Part shown: piece after piece, positions 12,177 through 20,650 of the stretch
Position numbering within the stretch: the first letter of the stretch is position 1
Layout: the number at the start of each line of letters is the position of its first letter
Assembly: GCF_932526225.1 (NCBI RefSeq)
Contig: NC_064048.1
Coordinates: forward strand, 6,182,627-6,246,626
Reading direction: 5' to 3'
Source of the DNA: Nematostella vectensis
Taxonomy: Eukaryota; Cnidaria; Anthozoa; Actiniaria; Edwardsiidae
Length of the DNA: 64,000 nt
The notes under the pieces: model-generated
What the model saw: only the letters and a program-made list of their open reading frames with translations
Database searches by the model: none
Told to the model about the DNA's origin: nothing
Made by a program: the position numbers and the translations under genes

Positions 12177-12362
12177 GCGTAGATGGGTATTTAGCGATGG
12201 TTAGCAATCATTAATCTATGTCGGGGACGCCAGCGCCTTGTGCTAGGACCTGAGGGCCGTGAAAACGAGGAACGTGGATTGGGCCGCCAACCTACGGAGC
12301 GCGGAATAACCGTTTTTCGGCCGTAAATTCAAAGCCGCTGGCGTGGCGTTTAAACCTGAGTT

Positions 12363-12461
12363 TTACTCGAACACCTCGCTCCCGAACTCCTCGCGAATTT
12401 CTCGCAGCCTCTTTTTCATCTTTTCGCGCGTCTCCAGGAGGGCCCTTTCCTGCTTTTTTTC
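12363..12461 (-). pseudogene. Coiled-coil coding remnant inside the left TIR
   Basis: A leftward frame of 32 codons after TGA (12462-12464), ending TAA at 12363-12365, encodes a highly charged helix with the motifs LLETREKMKKRL and REIREEFG. It lies just downstream of the 12482-13024 gene, out of frame with it at a run of seven A (minus strand), and may be that gene's lost 3' end. The right TIR copy has an extra C that shifts the same frame. There is no independent evidence of function. Confidence 0.4.
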
Positions 12462-12481
12462 TCACGCGGTGCGAGGCCGTG

Positions 12482-13024
12482 TCAAGCTCTGATAGCGGCC
12501 TTAAGCGCGTAGTATCCCTCTTGTTCCTGAAGTATTAGCCGAAACTCTTCGTCTGAGATATGCCCGTCCTGCAGAGCCTTAGAGACCAGCTCGCTGATCG
12601 AGTTTTTCTTACTCTCCGCTAAAACCATCGTGTCTTCGTGTTTAGCCACCTTGCTCGTAAGCAAGGCACCGACCCGACACCGACCAGCCCAGCGACCCCT
12701 GCCAGCGGACCGCCGATCAGAACCCCTATCCCACTCAGAGAGACCCAACCCGGCGCTGGAAAGCGCACCTGCAGCGATGCCGGATGCCACAGACACAGCA
12801 TGGGTAACGGCAAAGGCGCGCTTATACTTTTTTCGCACCTGTCGATGATGCGTCATCTCGTTGTCTAGGACCGCCTGAGTGTCACATATTTTCTGGAGTC
12901 GGAAGCTTTGCACGTCGCCGCCGATGCTTGCCGGAGCGGTGGGCGTCATGTGCGTACCCTTCGGGGGGCAGACGCTGGGAAGCGAGGGGTATATGGCACC
13001 GCTGCTAACGTCGCTGTTTGCCAT
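12482..13024 (-). pseudogene. Small Gly-rich membrane protein of the element, compensated frameshifts
   Basis: 180 codons from ATG at 13024 to TGA. The N-terminal half is Ser/Pro-rich; then comes a basic segment (HHRQVRKKYKRAFAVTHAVS), a hydrophobic Gly/Ala stretch, and a C-terminal acidic helical part with SKALQDGHISDEEFRLILQ. Between about 12665 and 12745 the frame reads Arg/Trp/Gly-rich nonsense, while the +1 frame there reads a smooth hydrophobic segment (SLSGIGVLIGGPLAG). The gene therefore seems to have suffered two compensating indels inside a membrane segment. Its role is unknown; a virion membrane or structural role is a guess. The last 19 bp lie in the TIR. Confidence 0.65.
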
Positions 13025-13052
13025 GCTTGTTATGTCGGACCTAGGTTAGCTC

Positions 13053-13749
13053 TTATACGAGGCGAACAGGCTTGCCCTTAAAGTCCACCCGTCTACCGCG
13101 GTCATCCCTGATCCATATTATCCATATTCGGATACTCGAGACAAACTCAGAGGAAGATGCTGCAACACAAACGGGGATGTCGGGCCCATAGACGACTTTC
13201 TCGTGCGGCCTCCCGCGGGTTTCTAGGCAAGCGAGAACGTTTGAAGGCTCGTCTAAGGCGAGGCATTGCGAGCGGTCTACGATATCGCAGAAGATGTAGA
13301 ATGCCTCTATTTTCGGCAAAGCCACCTTAAGTGGGCCCCCCCCCCCCCCCCCCCACGGTCAGTGCGAGGCCCCGCCCACCCAACTGATCGTCTTTAGCCT
13401 CTAGGCCAAATAGTGCGCAAAGCTCGGCATTCAGGAACGCAACGCCTTTGGACACGAGCGCGATCTTCCCGGTGAGGGGATCCAGCTTCGCGGTCAGAAT
13501 CTTGCTTTCAGCGTGGTTGATCGTTTCCACGATGGACTCGGCCGTGTGGTGCCCGGCTGGCAGAGTAGCGATGGGCGGGAGGGAGGCTATAGTCGTTATC
13601 TGATGCTCCCGCTCGAGATTATACCAGCTGTTAAACAGCGAGCACTGCCGGAGCGCCACGAAGCGTGGGCGCCTTATCGGCTGCTCGAAGAAGAGCGTCA
13701 GTTCGCCTCCGGTGAACACAGCATGTAGGATCACTATTGTGTTGAACAT
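13053..13749 (-). pseudogene. Virion-type protein of unknown role, broken at a 19-G run
   Basis: The leftward gene starts at ATG 13749 and reads 140 codons. It stops after a run of 19 G (minus strand; 13336-13354 on plus). The reading then resumes in another frame to TAG at 13053-13055. Both halves look coding: the first is beta-rich at its N-terminus (FTGGELTLFF, RRPRFVALRQC) with the ordered segment LDPLTGKIALVSKG; the second has EAFYIFCDIVDRSQ and WIRDDRGRRVDFKGKP. The full length would be about 230 aa. It sits head to head with the 13780 gene, only 30 bp away, so the two may share a promoter. A minor capsid or fibre-like role is possible but not shown. Confidence 0.65.
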
Positions 13750-13779
13750 AGCCCGCCTTCGTGTTTAATAGGGCTGAGC

Positions 13780-15308
13780 ATGGATTGGGAAGGCTGGCGG
13801 ATGCTGAACGAGGAGGCGATTCCCCGAAGGAAGGAGGAGGAGACGAAGAAAGCGGCAGTTGCGGCGGGAGCCTCTATAGCCGTACATATCAAACACGCTA
13901 TAGCCGAACAAGTCAAACGCGCAAAAACCGGTTTCCCTAGGTCTCTAGCCCTCGCGCAAAAGCTGCTCTACGCCGTGCCCGCGACCCCGTGGAGATCACG
14001 GCCTCAGACATCACCCCACTACTCACGCAGCTGGAGATACACGTGGCTGAGGACAAATCATTCACGACTAGGGTCCGAGACATATTCAAAGAGACAGTAG
14101 TCACGCACAAGTCCGCCAAGGAGTCTCGCCGGTGGTTATCGGAGCCTTCCTATGGGTACTGGCCACAGCAACTCAACTTTGCGGTCTGGTGCGCAACCGC
14201 CGGATGTGGGGTGTCCCTAGTTAACCCCGCTTTCGCCACGCTCCCCTCTTTCATCAGGGGATTTCTAAGGTTTCACGTCTACTTAACCACCCGGAGGATA
14301 CTCTACGAGCTCGGCGCCCCCCTGCCTGGCGACAGCCCGTTCACGCAAAAAGGTAACCCCTACAAGAAGGCCGCTTCCGAGCGTCTATGTATAGAGTTCG
14401 GTTTGCCGCGTAAGCCGGACTTCCGATGGAAAGGCGGGCGGAACCACGGGCTAGGTGATGTGTTCGTGTTCTACCCGGGGGAGCGGTATCGCAACGTGCA
14501 CGTGATCCGTGGCTACGACACGGCGGCGGACGAGTACCCGAGCCACCTCAATCTGTTTAGCGACGAAGGTGGGACGTACAATAGTGGGAAGCAGGTGGGT
14601 TACATACGCAACGACGACCACGGGGGCGTGCAATATAGCTGGTTTGCGCCTCCCAAAGGTAGGGGGCTGACAAAAGCAGGGCTAGGAAGACTCGATCGCT
14701 CGGTCGAGGCGTTCGTCTACACAGTGCTTGACGCGCAGGTAAACGTCCGTTCCTCTATCGCGGGGGCCGGTGGGCCGGCCAGGGAGGCGCAGGCGGAGTT
14801 CACGAAGCTGCTTGAAGATGCGATCATAGAAAACGACATCGCTCAAAGCGTGCAAAGGTACCAGTTAGCCGTGCAGGAGGCCAAGGTAAGACTGAGTCTT
14901 GCGGTCGCACCAGGAGTGTGGCTGATGCCGAGCGATCTGGTGATAAACACGCAAAGCGTCGTGGGCTACAACAATAAGCTGCAGAAAGCCACAGACTCCA
15001 TGACGCTCGGCGCAAACGCGATCAACACCGAGACAAAGCCAGTCGGTGCTCATAACATGGCCGGTTGGCATCCTAGGGTGCAACACGTGACTGACCCTGG
15101 GATCGACCGCGTGCCGTCCCGGCGGCGAAGCAAGGCTTCTGCCCCTGCGAAAGTGCACGCAGAGGGCGCGGCCTCTGCCCCCTCTCCACGTACGCACGCT
15201 GCGCATAGCATGACTGCCGCCGGAACGGGCGAAAAAAGTGACCACACCGCCCTCAAGGCGGGGTTGTCGGCACTCGCGGTGGCCGCGGCGTATTACTTGT
15301 TCCGATGA
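13780..15308 (+). pseudogene. Large conserved-looking element protein, one frameshift
   Basis: Starts at ATG 13780 (MDWEGWRMLNEEAI) with a Lys/Glu/Ala-rich helix. The frame changes between about 13943 and 13988; from there the +1 relative frame is open for roughly 440 codons to TGA at 15306-15308. The main part has aromatic and Gly-rich ordered motifs (SYGYWPQQLNFAVWCAT, RNHGLGDVFVFYPGE, QYSWFAPP, VLDAQVNVRSSIAG, SVQRYQLAVQEAKVRL). Near its end are a polar linker, the tag HAAHSM and a hydrophobic C-terminal segment. About 509 aa in all. I assign no enzyme. Its size, single-copy position and lack of catalytic motifs fit a structural virion protein. It overlaps the end of the convergent 15293 gene by 16 bp. 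Confidence 0.7.
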
Positions 15309-16254
15309 TTGCTTTGCATTCGACGAACCAAGAACGCGGCTACGGCTGGAATCAGCAGCCACGCATTTTCGCCAAGGAATTTCACCGCTTCTCCTGCAGC
15401 CTTAAACACGAAGTTCGCGATGCTGCCTACTAGCCCAGTGAGAAGCTCGCCTAGTTTTTTCCCGATAGCCTTAAGACCGTTACTGACCCCTCTGGCCACG
15501 GAGGAGAGCGACTTGCCGAGCGACGTCACAATGGCCGCGATCGTCGTCGCTACGGCCAACCCGATAGCGGTGACGGTAAAGCCGTACTTTTTGAAGATGG
15601 CTTTGATGCGCTCTCTTAGCAGCTTTTGGTTCTCCAGCTCTCGGTTTTCGCGTTCTAGTTCGTCAATCTCGGATAGCCTCTCCTCGTTGCGCTCACGGGC
15701 CTCTTGGCGGCGACTCTCTGACGTGTTAGGGTCGTCGATGGTCTCCCTGTCTGCGGCTACCACCCCTTGCAGCTCTTGGACTCGTTCTGTGTTCTCCTGG
15801 ATGACCGCGTCTATCTCTGCCACGGACCCCATCGCCAGCTTGAAGCCTTTCAGCTTTGCAACGTCCTGTCGAACGCCCCCGTCCTCGTTGAACAGCTGTC
15901 TTGGTTTAGTCCTTTGCCGAGGTTGCGAAGCTGTATTAGCGTCTTTCCCCTCTGGTCTGACTAGAACCGTATCAGATTCTCGTTAAGGTCTGGGTATTTC
16001 TCCCTGAGGGACTGGAGACCGAGTTATGTCGCTGCACCCTCTGTGGTGAACGAGGTTTCAGCGGTCGTTTGCGTTGCGCTTCGCGTAGCCATGCTATGCG
16101 CAGCATGCATACGCGATGACGTGCTCGTCATTGGGATCGACTCCCCATCGTCGGGGTCAAACGGGATAAGGGGCGTCGTTTCGTCGTCCCCCGCTCCGCG
16201 ATCGGCGGACGCACCCGGCAAGGTATCGTCAATGTCAACGTCAACATCACCCAT
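15293..16254 (-). pseudogene. Coiled-coil/membrane protein of the element, two stops and one frameshift
   Basis: The leftward gene starts at ATG 16254 with an acidic, Asp/Thr/Ser-rich head (GDVDVDIDDTLPGAS) and the tag HAAHSM. It meets TAA at 16024-16026, continues in frame to TAG at 15961-15963, then changes frame near 15895. The rest is open to TAG at 15293-15295. The C-terminal half has a Glu/Arg coiled coil (RQEARERNEERLSEIDELER) followed by several hydrophobic amphipathic helices (VTAIGLAVATTIAAIVTSLG, NAWLLIPAVAAFLVRR). Undamaged length would be about 320 aa. A membrane or inner-virion role is inferred from composition only. Confidence 0.65.
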
Positions 16255-16361
16255 GATGCGTGCGCATAACTCGTGCTATGCTATATTAGACATGTCTAAC
16301 AGTCCGCACCATAGCCACGCGGCGTCGTACTTTATCTATACATACGTATACGATATACGTA
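16255..16361. promoter_or_regulatory. Divergent promoter region upstream of the capsid gene
   Basis: A 107-bp gap between the leftward 16254 gene and the rightward capsid gene. It contains CATACGTATACGATATACGTA (about 16341-16361), AT-richer than the surrounding element and TATA-like, ending at the capsid ATG. The promoter role is inferred from position and composition. Confidence 0.45.
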
Positions 16362-17611
16362 ATGTCAGTCAGCGATAAACTTGACCCCCAACGAACACCC
16401 AGAACTCCTCTGGGGTTGAAAGCCGAGAGAACTGTTCACCGGGTCACTCTCAACCCGTCGACGGCCTCCCCAGGCGTGACGCTATATGTGGCGGTCCCAA
16501 AGCTATCGGAAGGCGTCACGCTCGTGCCTAGCTCCTTGAGGGTCGGTCTCGATCTCTCCATCTCAGGCCATGCAAATAATACCGTCGTGAACAACATCGG
16601 CCGAAATCTCGTGAGCCGCCTGAAAATCACGTTTGCAGGAGAAACGCTCCAGGACACCAACCGCTACGACGTCTTCAAGACGTATGAGGAGCTTTACCTG
16701 TCCAAGGTCGAGAGAGAGGACCACCTGGAGCAGGACATACAGTCAGAAAACATGCGCAAGCTTCGTTCCAAGGCTGGCGATAAAGCGACTAGTAACGCCA
16801 AGGAGAACGCTCTAAACGCCGCCCACGGGGCGAGGTACACCATCCCGCTAGACCATTCTCTGCTGACGGACCACGGCGTACTGTACCCAAGGGCGCTCTC
16901 CGAGGCGCTGCTCTTCGAGATCACGTTCGCAACGGTTGACCAGGTAGTAGTCGGAAGCGATGCTACCAAATTATCCTATGGCATCAAAAATCTAGAGCTG
17001 GAATACGAAAGCCTGAGGGACGACAACCACGCCGCCGCCTACCAAAACGGCACAACGTTCTTCTACGAGCAAGTGAACCTTCACAAGACCTTCGTGATTA
17101 GCAAAGGGACGGACAGCATAATCAACGAGAGTGTCAACCTGCCGCGAAGGTCTATGAGTGGTCTGTTGCTCCTCTTTGTTGAGCCAAACACGGCAGGGGC
17201 TCGCGACTCTGAGAAGTTTGTGTACCCCGACATCAAGAGCGTTCGCGTTACAATCGACGGCGTGCCAAACAGGGTCTTCAGCCAGGGGCTGCGCCCCACT
17301 GATTTCTGGAGGCGAAAAGGCGGTTCGTCTGCCCCTCCCCGGGGGGGCACAGCGGAGCGCCTGCCGCCCCGGCAATCGGCCCCGAGTCGTTCTATGGCGA
17401 TGACAAGTTTGCTCTGTGGATCGACCTTCGAACGACGGACGACAGTGCTATCCATGGGGGTGGTCTCCGATTGGTCAATACCCGTGACGGTGTGCACCTC
17501 GAGATAAAACGCACGGCGAGCGGCACGGGTACCGTAAACTGTCACATGTTTGTGGTGGCCGACGCCCAAATGAACCTTATGAACGGACAGCTAGAGTCCA
17601 TACAATACTGA
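16362..17611 (+). pseudogene. Major capsid protein, double-jelly-roll type, frameshifted near the C-terminus
   Basis: ATG 16362 opens a frame of 381 codons. Protein-like sequence holds to about 17300, becomes Arg/Pro/Ser-rich, and stops at 17507. From between 17303 and about 17390 the correct-looking reading is in the -1 frame, to TGA at 17609-17611 (motifs KFALWIDLRTTDD, GLRLVNTRDGVHLEI, MFVVADAQ). Beta-strand-rich sequence, a length near 415 aa and its place directly before a packaging ATPase fit the double-jelly-roll capsid of Polinton-type elements; VPKLSEGVTLVPSSLRV and SRLKITFAGETLQDTNRYD look like capsid strands. Assignment is from context and fold-like pattern, not a search. The break is one base. 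Confidence 0.75.
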
Positions 17612-17638
17612 GCACAGACAGTTTCTGCGCGAAGCGGT

Positions 17639-18241
17639 ATGGACCCGAAAAACATCCCATTTAACGCTCTCATCGTGGGCCCGACGTCATGCGGGAAGAC
17701 CCAATTCGTAGTGGACCGGCTGCGCGGCCCTTTCCGGGGCAAGTTCGACTACATCGTACTCATGTGCCCTACCTTTGTCTACAACAAAACATACGACGGC
17801 TTCGGCGAGGGCGACGATCGTCTGTTTGTCATCGCACCTGAGGCGGGTCAGATCGACATACTGCTGAGGTTTGTCTCCGCTCTCTTCGAAGGCACTAATA
17901 CGCTAATCATACTCGACGACTGTGCGGCCTCAAAAGACGTAAAGAGGCGCTTTGACCAGCTCGTCAGCTTGGCGTTCAGCGCGAGCCACGTGGGTATTCG
18001 CGTGTGGGTGATCACGCAGCAGCTCACCAGCATCACGAAGCCGTTCCGTGAGAACCTCGCGGCCTTGGTGGTCTTCTATACCCCGAGCAAGGCGGACATG
18101 AAAGCTATCCTGCATGACTACGGCGCGGAGCTCTCAGAAGAGAAGATGAAAGAGTACATGAAGGCCCTCAAGACGAAAAAGTTCTCGAAGTTAGAGATTT
18201 GCTTGCGTCACCCTTATACCATCGCCCTAGTTGAACGGTAA
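17639..18241 (+). CDS. FtsK/HerA-type genome-packaging ATPase
   Basis: 200 aa, ATG at 17639, 27 bp after the capsid stop, and intact. Walker A GPTSCGKT at residues 14-21 follows a hydrophobic strand. Walker B is TLIILDDC (about 88-95), and a sensor-like strand RVWVITQQLTS lies at about 121-131. The small size, DD in Walker B and position after the capsid gene match the A32/FtsK-HerA packaging ATPases of Polintons, virophages and related viruses, which drive DNA into the capsid. The C-terminal part is Lys-rich. No break is seen. Confidence 0.88.
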   Translation: MDPKNIPFNALIVGPTSCGKTQFVVDRLRGPFRGKFDYIVLMCPTFVYNKTYDGFGEGDDRLFVIAPEAGQIDILLRFVSALFEGTNTLIILDDCAASKDVKRRFDQLVSLAFSASHVGIRVWVITQQLTSITKPFRENLAALVVFYTPSKADMKAILHDYGAELSEEKMKEYMKALKTKKFSKLEICLRHPYTIALVER

Positions 18242-18314
18242 GCGCAGTAAACCACCGCTCTAGGGTATAACGTGTGTGTGCACACATATACACGTGTTGC
18301 ACCTTAGCCACGGC

Positions 18315-18764
18315 ATGATGAGCGACGAATGCTTTGAGAGTCTTCTTGAGGGGGGCGCCGCCGGCCTCCCGGCCGTCGAGTCGTTGGACTGCTCGACGCA
18401 TCCGGCCGGAACGGCAACCGGAGGTGAGCAAACTGAGGTAGCAGACGCGAGGGAGAAACTCGCGATTCTCGTAGCCTCGGGGAAGTCGAGAGAAATGGTA
18501 GGCAAGGCCCTGACTCACGACGACGTCAAACGCATGAGCGCCGAGGAGGTGAGGAAGTACGAGAAGCGATACGAGACTGCTCTAGCCAGCCGGACTACAG
18601 ACGCCCTGGCAGACAGCTTTCTGTAGCTTACGACCAGGCTAGTAGGCATGGCGCTGCCGATAGACAGTGTGGTCGATCTTCACAATGACCTAGTGTCCGT
18701 CTACATGATCAACAACGAGCTCCGCACATTGTGTGAAGCCTGTCTCTACGCTGCGGTCATTTGA
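18315..18764 (+). pseudogene. Small acidic helical protein with an in-frame TAG
   Basis: ATG at 18315 (or 18318) begins MMSDECFESLLEGG. The frame runs through a Ser/Thr/Gly linker and a helical part (KALTHDDVKRMSAEEVRKY) to TAG at 18624-18626. The same frame then stays open for 45 more codons with protein-like content (MALPIDSVVDLHNDL, MINNELRTLCEACL) to TGA at 18762-18764. The simplest reading is one protein of about 149 aa with a premature amber codon. Its function is not recognised. Confidence 0.6.
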
Positions 18765-18992
18765 TGGCTTTAGCCGTCGGGGCGTTACACGTAGCGCGTC
18801 ATGTGAACACCGCCGGAACGGCAAGCGCTCACGCGCGGTGTCAACACGAGGTAGCAGCCGCGGACTCACCAGTGGTTTGCCTGCCGGAACGGCAAACGCA
18901 CTGTGGCGAGTCTGCCATCCCAGAGTAGACGTTCATTTGAAAGCTTGCCACTTCTTCAGCAACCAAGTAGTTGACACCGCGTGTCAACACAA
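18765..18992. other. Non-coding gap with GCCGGAACGGC hairpins
   Basis: The longest gap in the rightward block. It contains GCCGGAACGGCAAGCGC (18812-18828) and the perfect hairpin TGCCG-GAA-CGGCA (18882-18894). Another frame is open across it but looks like composition noise. Confidence 0.5.
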
Positions 18993-19598
18993 ATGGAGGA
19001 ACCTCAAGGAAGTACTAGTGCCCAGCATCTCGCGGAACCTGACAAACAAGCTGCTCATGAACATGCACGTACGCCTTCGGCGTTGGCGGAGAGAATCACG
19101 AGCCCCGAACCACCCACGACCAGACCTAAACACCCTGGGCGAGTTGAAGCGGGGAGGCGCTTGGCAAAGTGGAACCGAATTAACAGAGCGAAGAAAAAGA
19201 CACTTCGTGTCGTGCAACACGTTGAGTCGCCGGTCGCTAGCGAGCCGCAGGGACGCGAGGGCTTGCGCGCCGAAGGCATACACACACCAGTCCCGGAAAG
19301 CAACTCTGCCTGGTCGGCCAGCTCGGTTATCGGGGTCGCTGGTCTTCTAGTGTCATTGTTCGGCCTCTACACACGTAGGCGGGAGCTAGCTGCCGCGTTC
19401 ACTCGCACACCAGCTGTTAACCAGCGAGCTACCGATCCGCATGCTACCGATCCGCATGTAGCGGCCGACGACGTGACTCCGCCCGCAAGGCCGCCGCTGA
19501 CGGCCGCACAGCAGACCAAGGATCGACTGCTTGCCGTCCCGGCGACAGCGCTTCGCGCTCCCGGACAATGCAAATATCGGCTGTTATCCATGGAGTAA
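18993..19598 (+). CDS. Small membrane-anchored basic protein of the element
   Basis: I place the start at ATG 18993 (MEEPQGSTSAQHLAEP); a GTG at 18981 is also in frame. 201 aa. The N-terminal half is polar and Pro/Glu-rich, then basic (GRVEAGRRLAKWNRINRAKK). One hydrophobic segment follows (SSVIGVAGLLVSLFGLY, about 107-123) and then RRRE. The tail is Pro/Ala/Thr-rich. One membrane pass is likely. Its family is unknown, and the long tail after the membrane segment may be an extension caused by a lost stop. Confidence 0.6.
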   Translation: MEEPQGSTSAQHLAEPDKQAAHEHARTPSALAERITSPEPPTTRPKHPGRVEAGRRLAKWNRINRAKKKTLRVVQHVESPVASEPQGREGLRAEGIHTPVPESNSAWSASSVIGVAGLLVSLFGLYTRRRELAAAFTRTPAVNQRATDPHATDPHVAADDVTPPARPPLTAAQQTKDRLLAVPATALRAPGQCKYRLLSME

Positions 19599-19658
19599 GC
19601 AGAGATTTAGACACGAGGGCCCCACCCATATCCGCACGTCCGTGCATATATGTGTATA

Positions 19659-19883
19659 ATGTCGACGACGCAGCAGAGCAAGATTACAAAGACCATCACC
19701 GACGCCGCAGTCATAACCGGCCTCGCCGCCGTTATCGGCTGGGTTTGGCGCAAGGTCTTACACGAGGACTTCACCAAAGACCCCTCCGCGAACGCCATGA
19801 ACTACGCAAAATTGACTGCCGCCGTTGCAGGTGCTGTCGCTTTGAAGTGTTACCTTGAGGACCAGAAGATCCTGCCCGTGTAG
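19659..19883 (+). CDS. Small membrane protein of the element
   Basis: 74 aa from ATG 19659 (MSTTQQSKITKTITD); an ATG at 19650 would add three residues. It has two hydrophobic stretches (AAVITGLAAVIGWVW, about 17-31, and LTAAVAGAVALKCYL near the C-terminus) joined by a polar loop. It is intact and sits between the 18993 and 20014 genes, within a run of small membrane-segment genes that may contribute to the virion. Confidence 0.6.
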   Translation: MSTTQQSKITKTITDAAVITGLAAVIGWVWRKVLHEDFTKDPSANAMNYAKLTAAVAGAVALKCYLEDQKILPV

Positions 19884-19920
19884 TAGCGTACTGTGGCACA
19901 TTATTGGACTCGTGTACGTT

Positions 19921-19992
19921 TCATGCGCATGCGCATGCGTACACACAGCACGTGAAGTGTACGCACGTGAAGTGTGCGCACGTGAAGTGTGC
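19921..19992. repeat. ATGCGC run plus three 15-bp iterons
   Basis: An ATGCGC run (19922-19939) is followed by three direct copies of GCACGTGAAGTGTRC (19948-19962, 19963-19977, 19978-19992). They sit 21 bp before ATG 20014. Each copy carries CACGTG. The promoter or replication role is inferred. Confidence 0.7.
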
Positions 19993-20013
19993 AAAGCACA
20001 AACACACTACTCG

Positions 20014-20441
20014 ATGGCCTCTATCGCGATTTTGGTTGGTGGCGCCGTCCTAAACGCGACTGCATTCGTTGGTGGCAACTACCTCGCAAAGTTCCTGTCG
20101 AACGATGAAAGCCCCGCCTTAGCCGAGAAGGAGAGGCACGACAAGGCTCTAGAGAAATACCAACAAGACTATGGACGCTACCAACAGCGGCGACAAAAAA
20201 AATCCTCGACTGGCAAGCTCAAAGTCGCGAGAGAGGGTCCCTCGCAAAGCAAAACTTCACCGACACTGACTACGCGCTCAAACTCTACAACCAGACCCGG
20301 CCGGAACAATCCCTGGAGTCGATGCGGGCTCCTGAGCTGTCCGACTACTACATCCCCAGCAAAACGCAGAAAAACGCCGAGTTGGCGTACATTGGCGCCG
20401 GCGCTCTCGCCATCGGCTACGCAGCTAGCCGCTTGCTGTGA
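20014..20441 (+). pseudogene. Two-membrane-segment protein with a -1 shift at A8
   Basis: ATG 20014 (MASIAILVGGAVLNATAFVGG) encodes a hydrophobic N-terminus and a charged helix (ALAEKERHDKALEKYQQDYG). At a run of eight A (20195-20202) the protein-like reading moves to the -1 frame and continues to TGA at 20439-20441. It contains TDYALKLYNQTRPEQSLES and a second hydrophobic helix (AYIGAGALAIGYAASRLL). Joined length would be about 142 aa. In phase the site is A AAA AAA, a classic slippery heptamer, so programmed -1 frameshifting is conceivable. Given the other breaks, loss of one A is at least as likely. Confidence 0.65.
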
Positions 20442-20580
20442 TGTAGCTGCCGTTCCGGCGCTGCGTCTAAGCGGCCTTTTTCCATGCTGGGCGTATACGT
20501 ATAAGATGATTGCAGACCGAGCGCTTCGCGCAGCAGTGCGTATGCACGCCCGAGTAGACGGCAACCGCCTGTTGGAGACT

Positions 20581-20618
20581 GATACATGCGTTGCAACGCA
20601 TTGCAATGTATCGCGATA
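20581..20618. promoter_or_regulatory. Overlapping palindromes upstream of the integrase gene
   Basis: TGCGTTGCAACGCA (20587-20600) is a perfect palindrome. It lies inside a larger GATACAT..ATGTATC inverted repeat and abuts GTATCGCGATAC, another perfect palindrome. They end about 35 bp before the integrase ATG. An operator or hairpin role is inferred. Confidence 0.5.
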
Positions 20619-20650
20619 CGCACGTAATGGCCTGCCGGAACGGCAAGTGC

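Larger units (their letters stand above)
11931..12500 (+). repeat. Left terminal inverted repeat
   Basis: About 570 bp, matching the reverse complement of 25887-26443 with scattered substitutions and small indels. The outer end is G-rich (GGGGGACTGGGG), followed by two GGGAGGCGCG.ATC blocks, a palindrome cluster and a conserved inner part. Identity stops at GATAGCGGCC (12491-12500). The inner edge therefore includes the last codons of the leftward gene at 12482-13024. Confidence 0.92.

Noticed and set aside
15309..15986. 225-codon rightward Ser/Arg-rich frame
   Set aside because: Antisense shadow of the leftward coiled-coil/membrane gene.
18733..19350. 205-codon rightward frame
   Set aside because: Arg-rich composition with no ordered segment; it overlaps the better-supported 18993 gene, which has a clear membrane helix.
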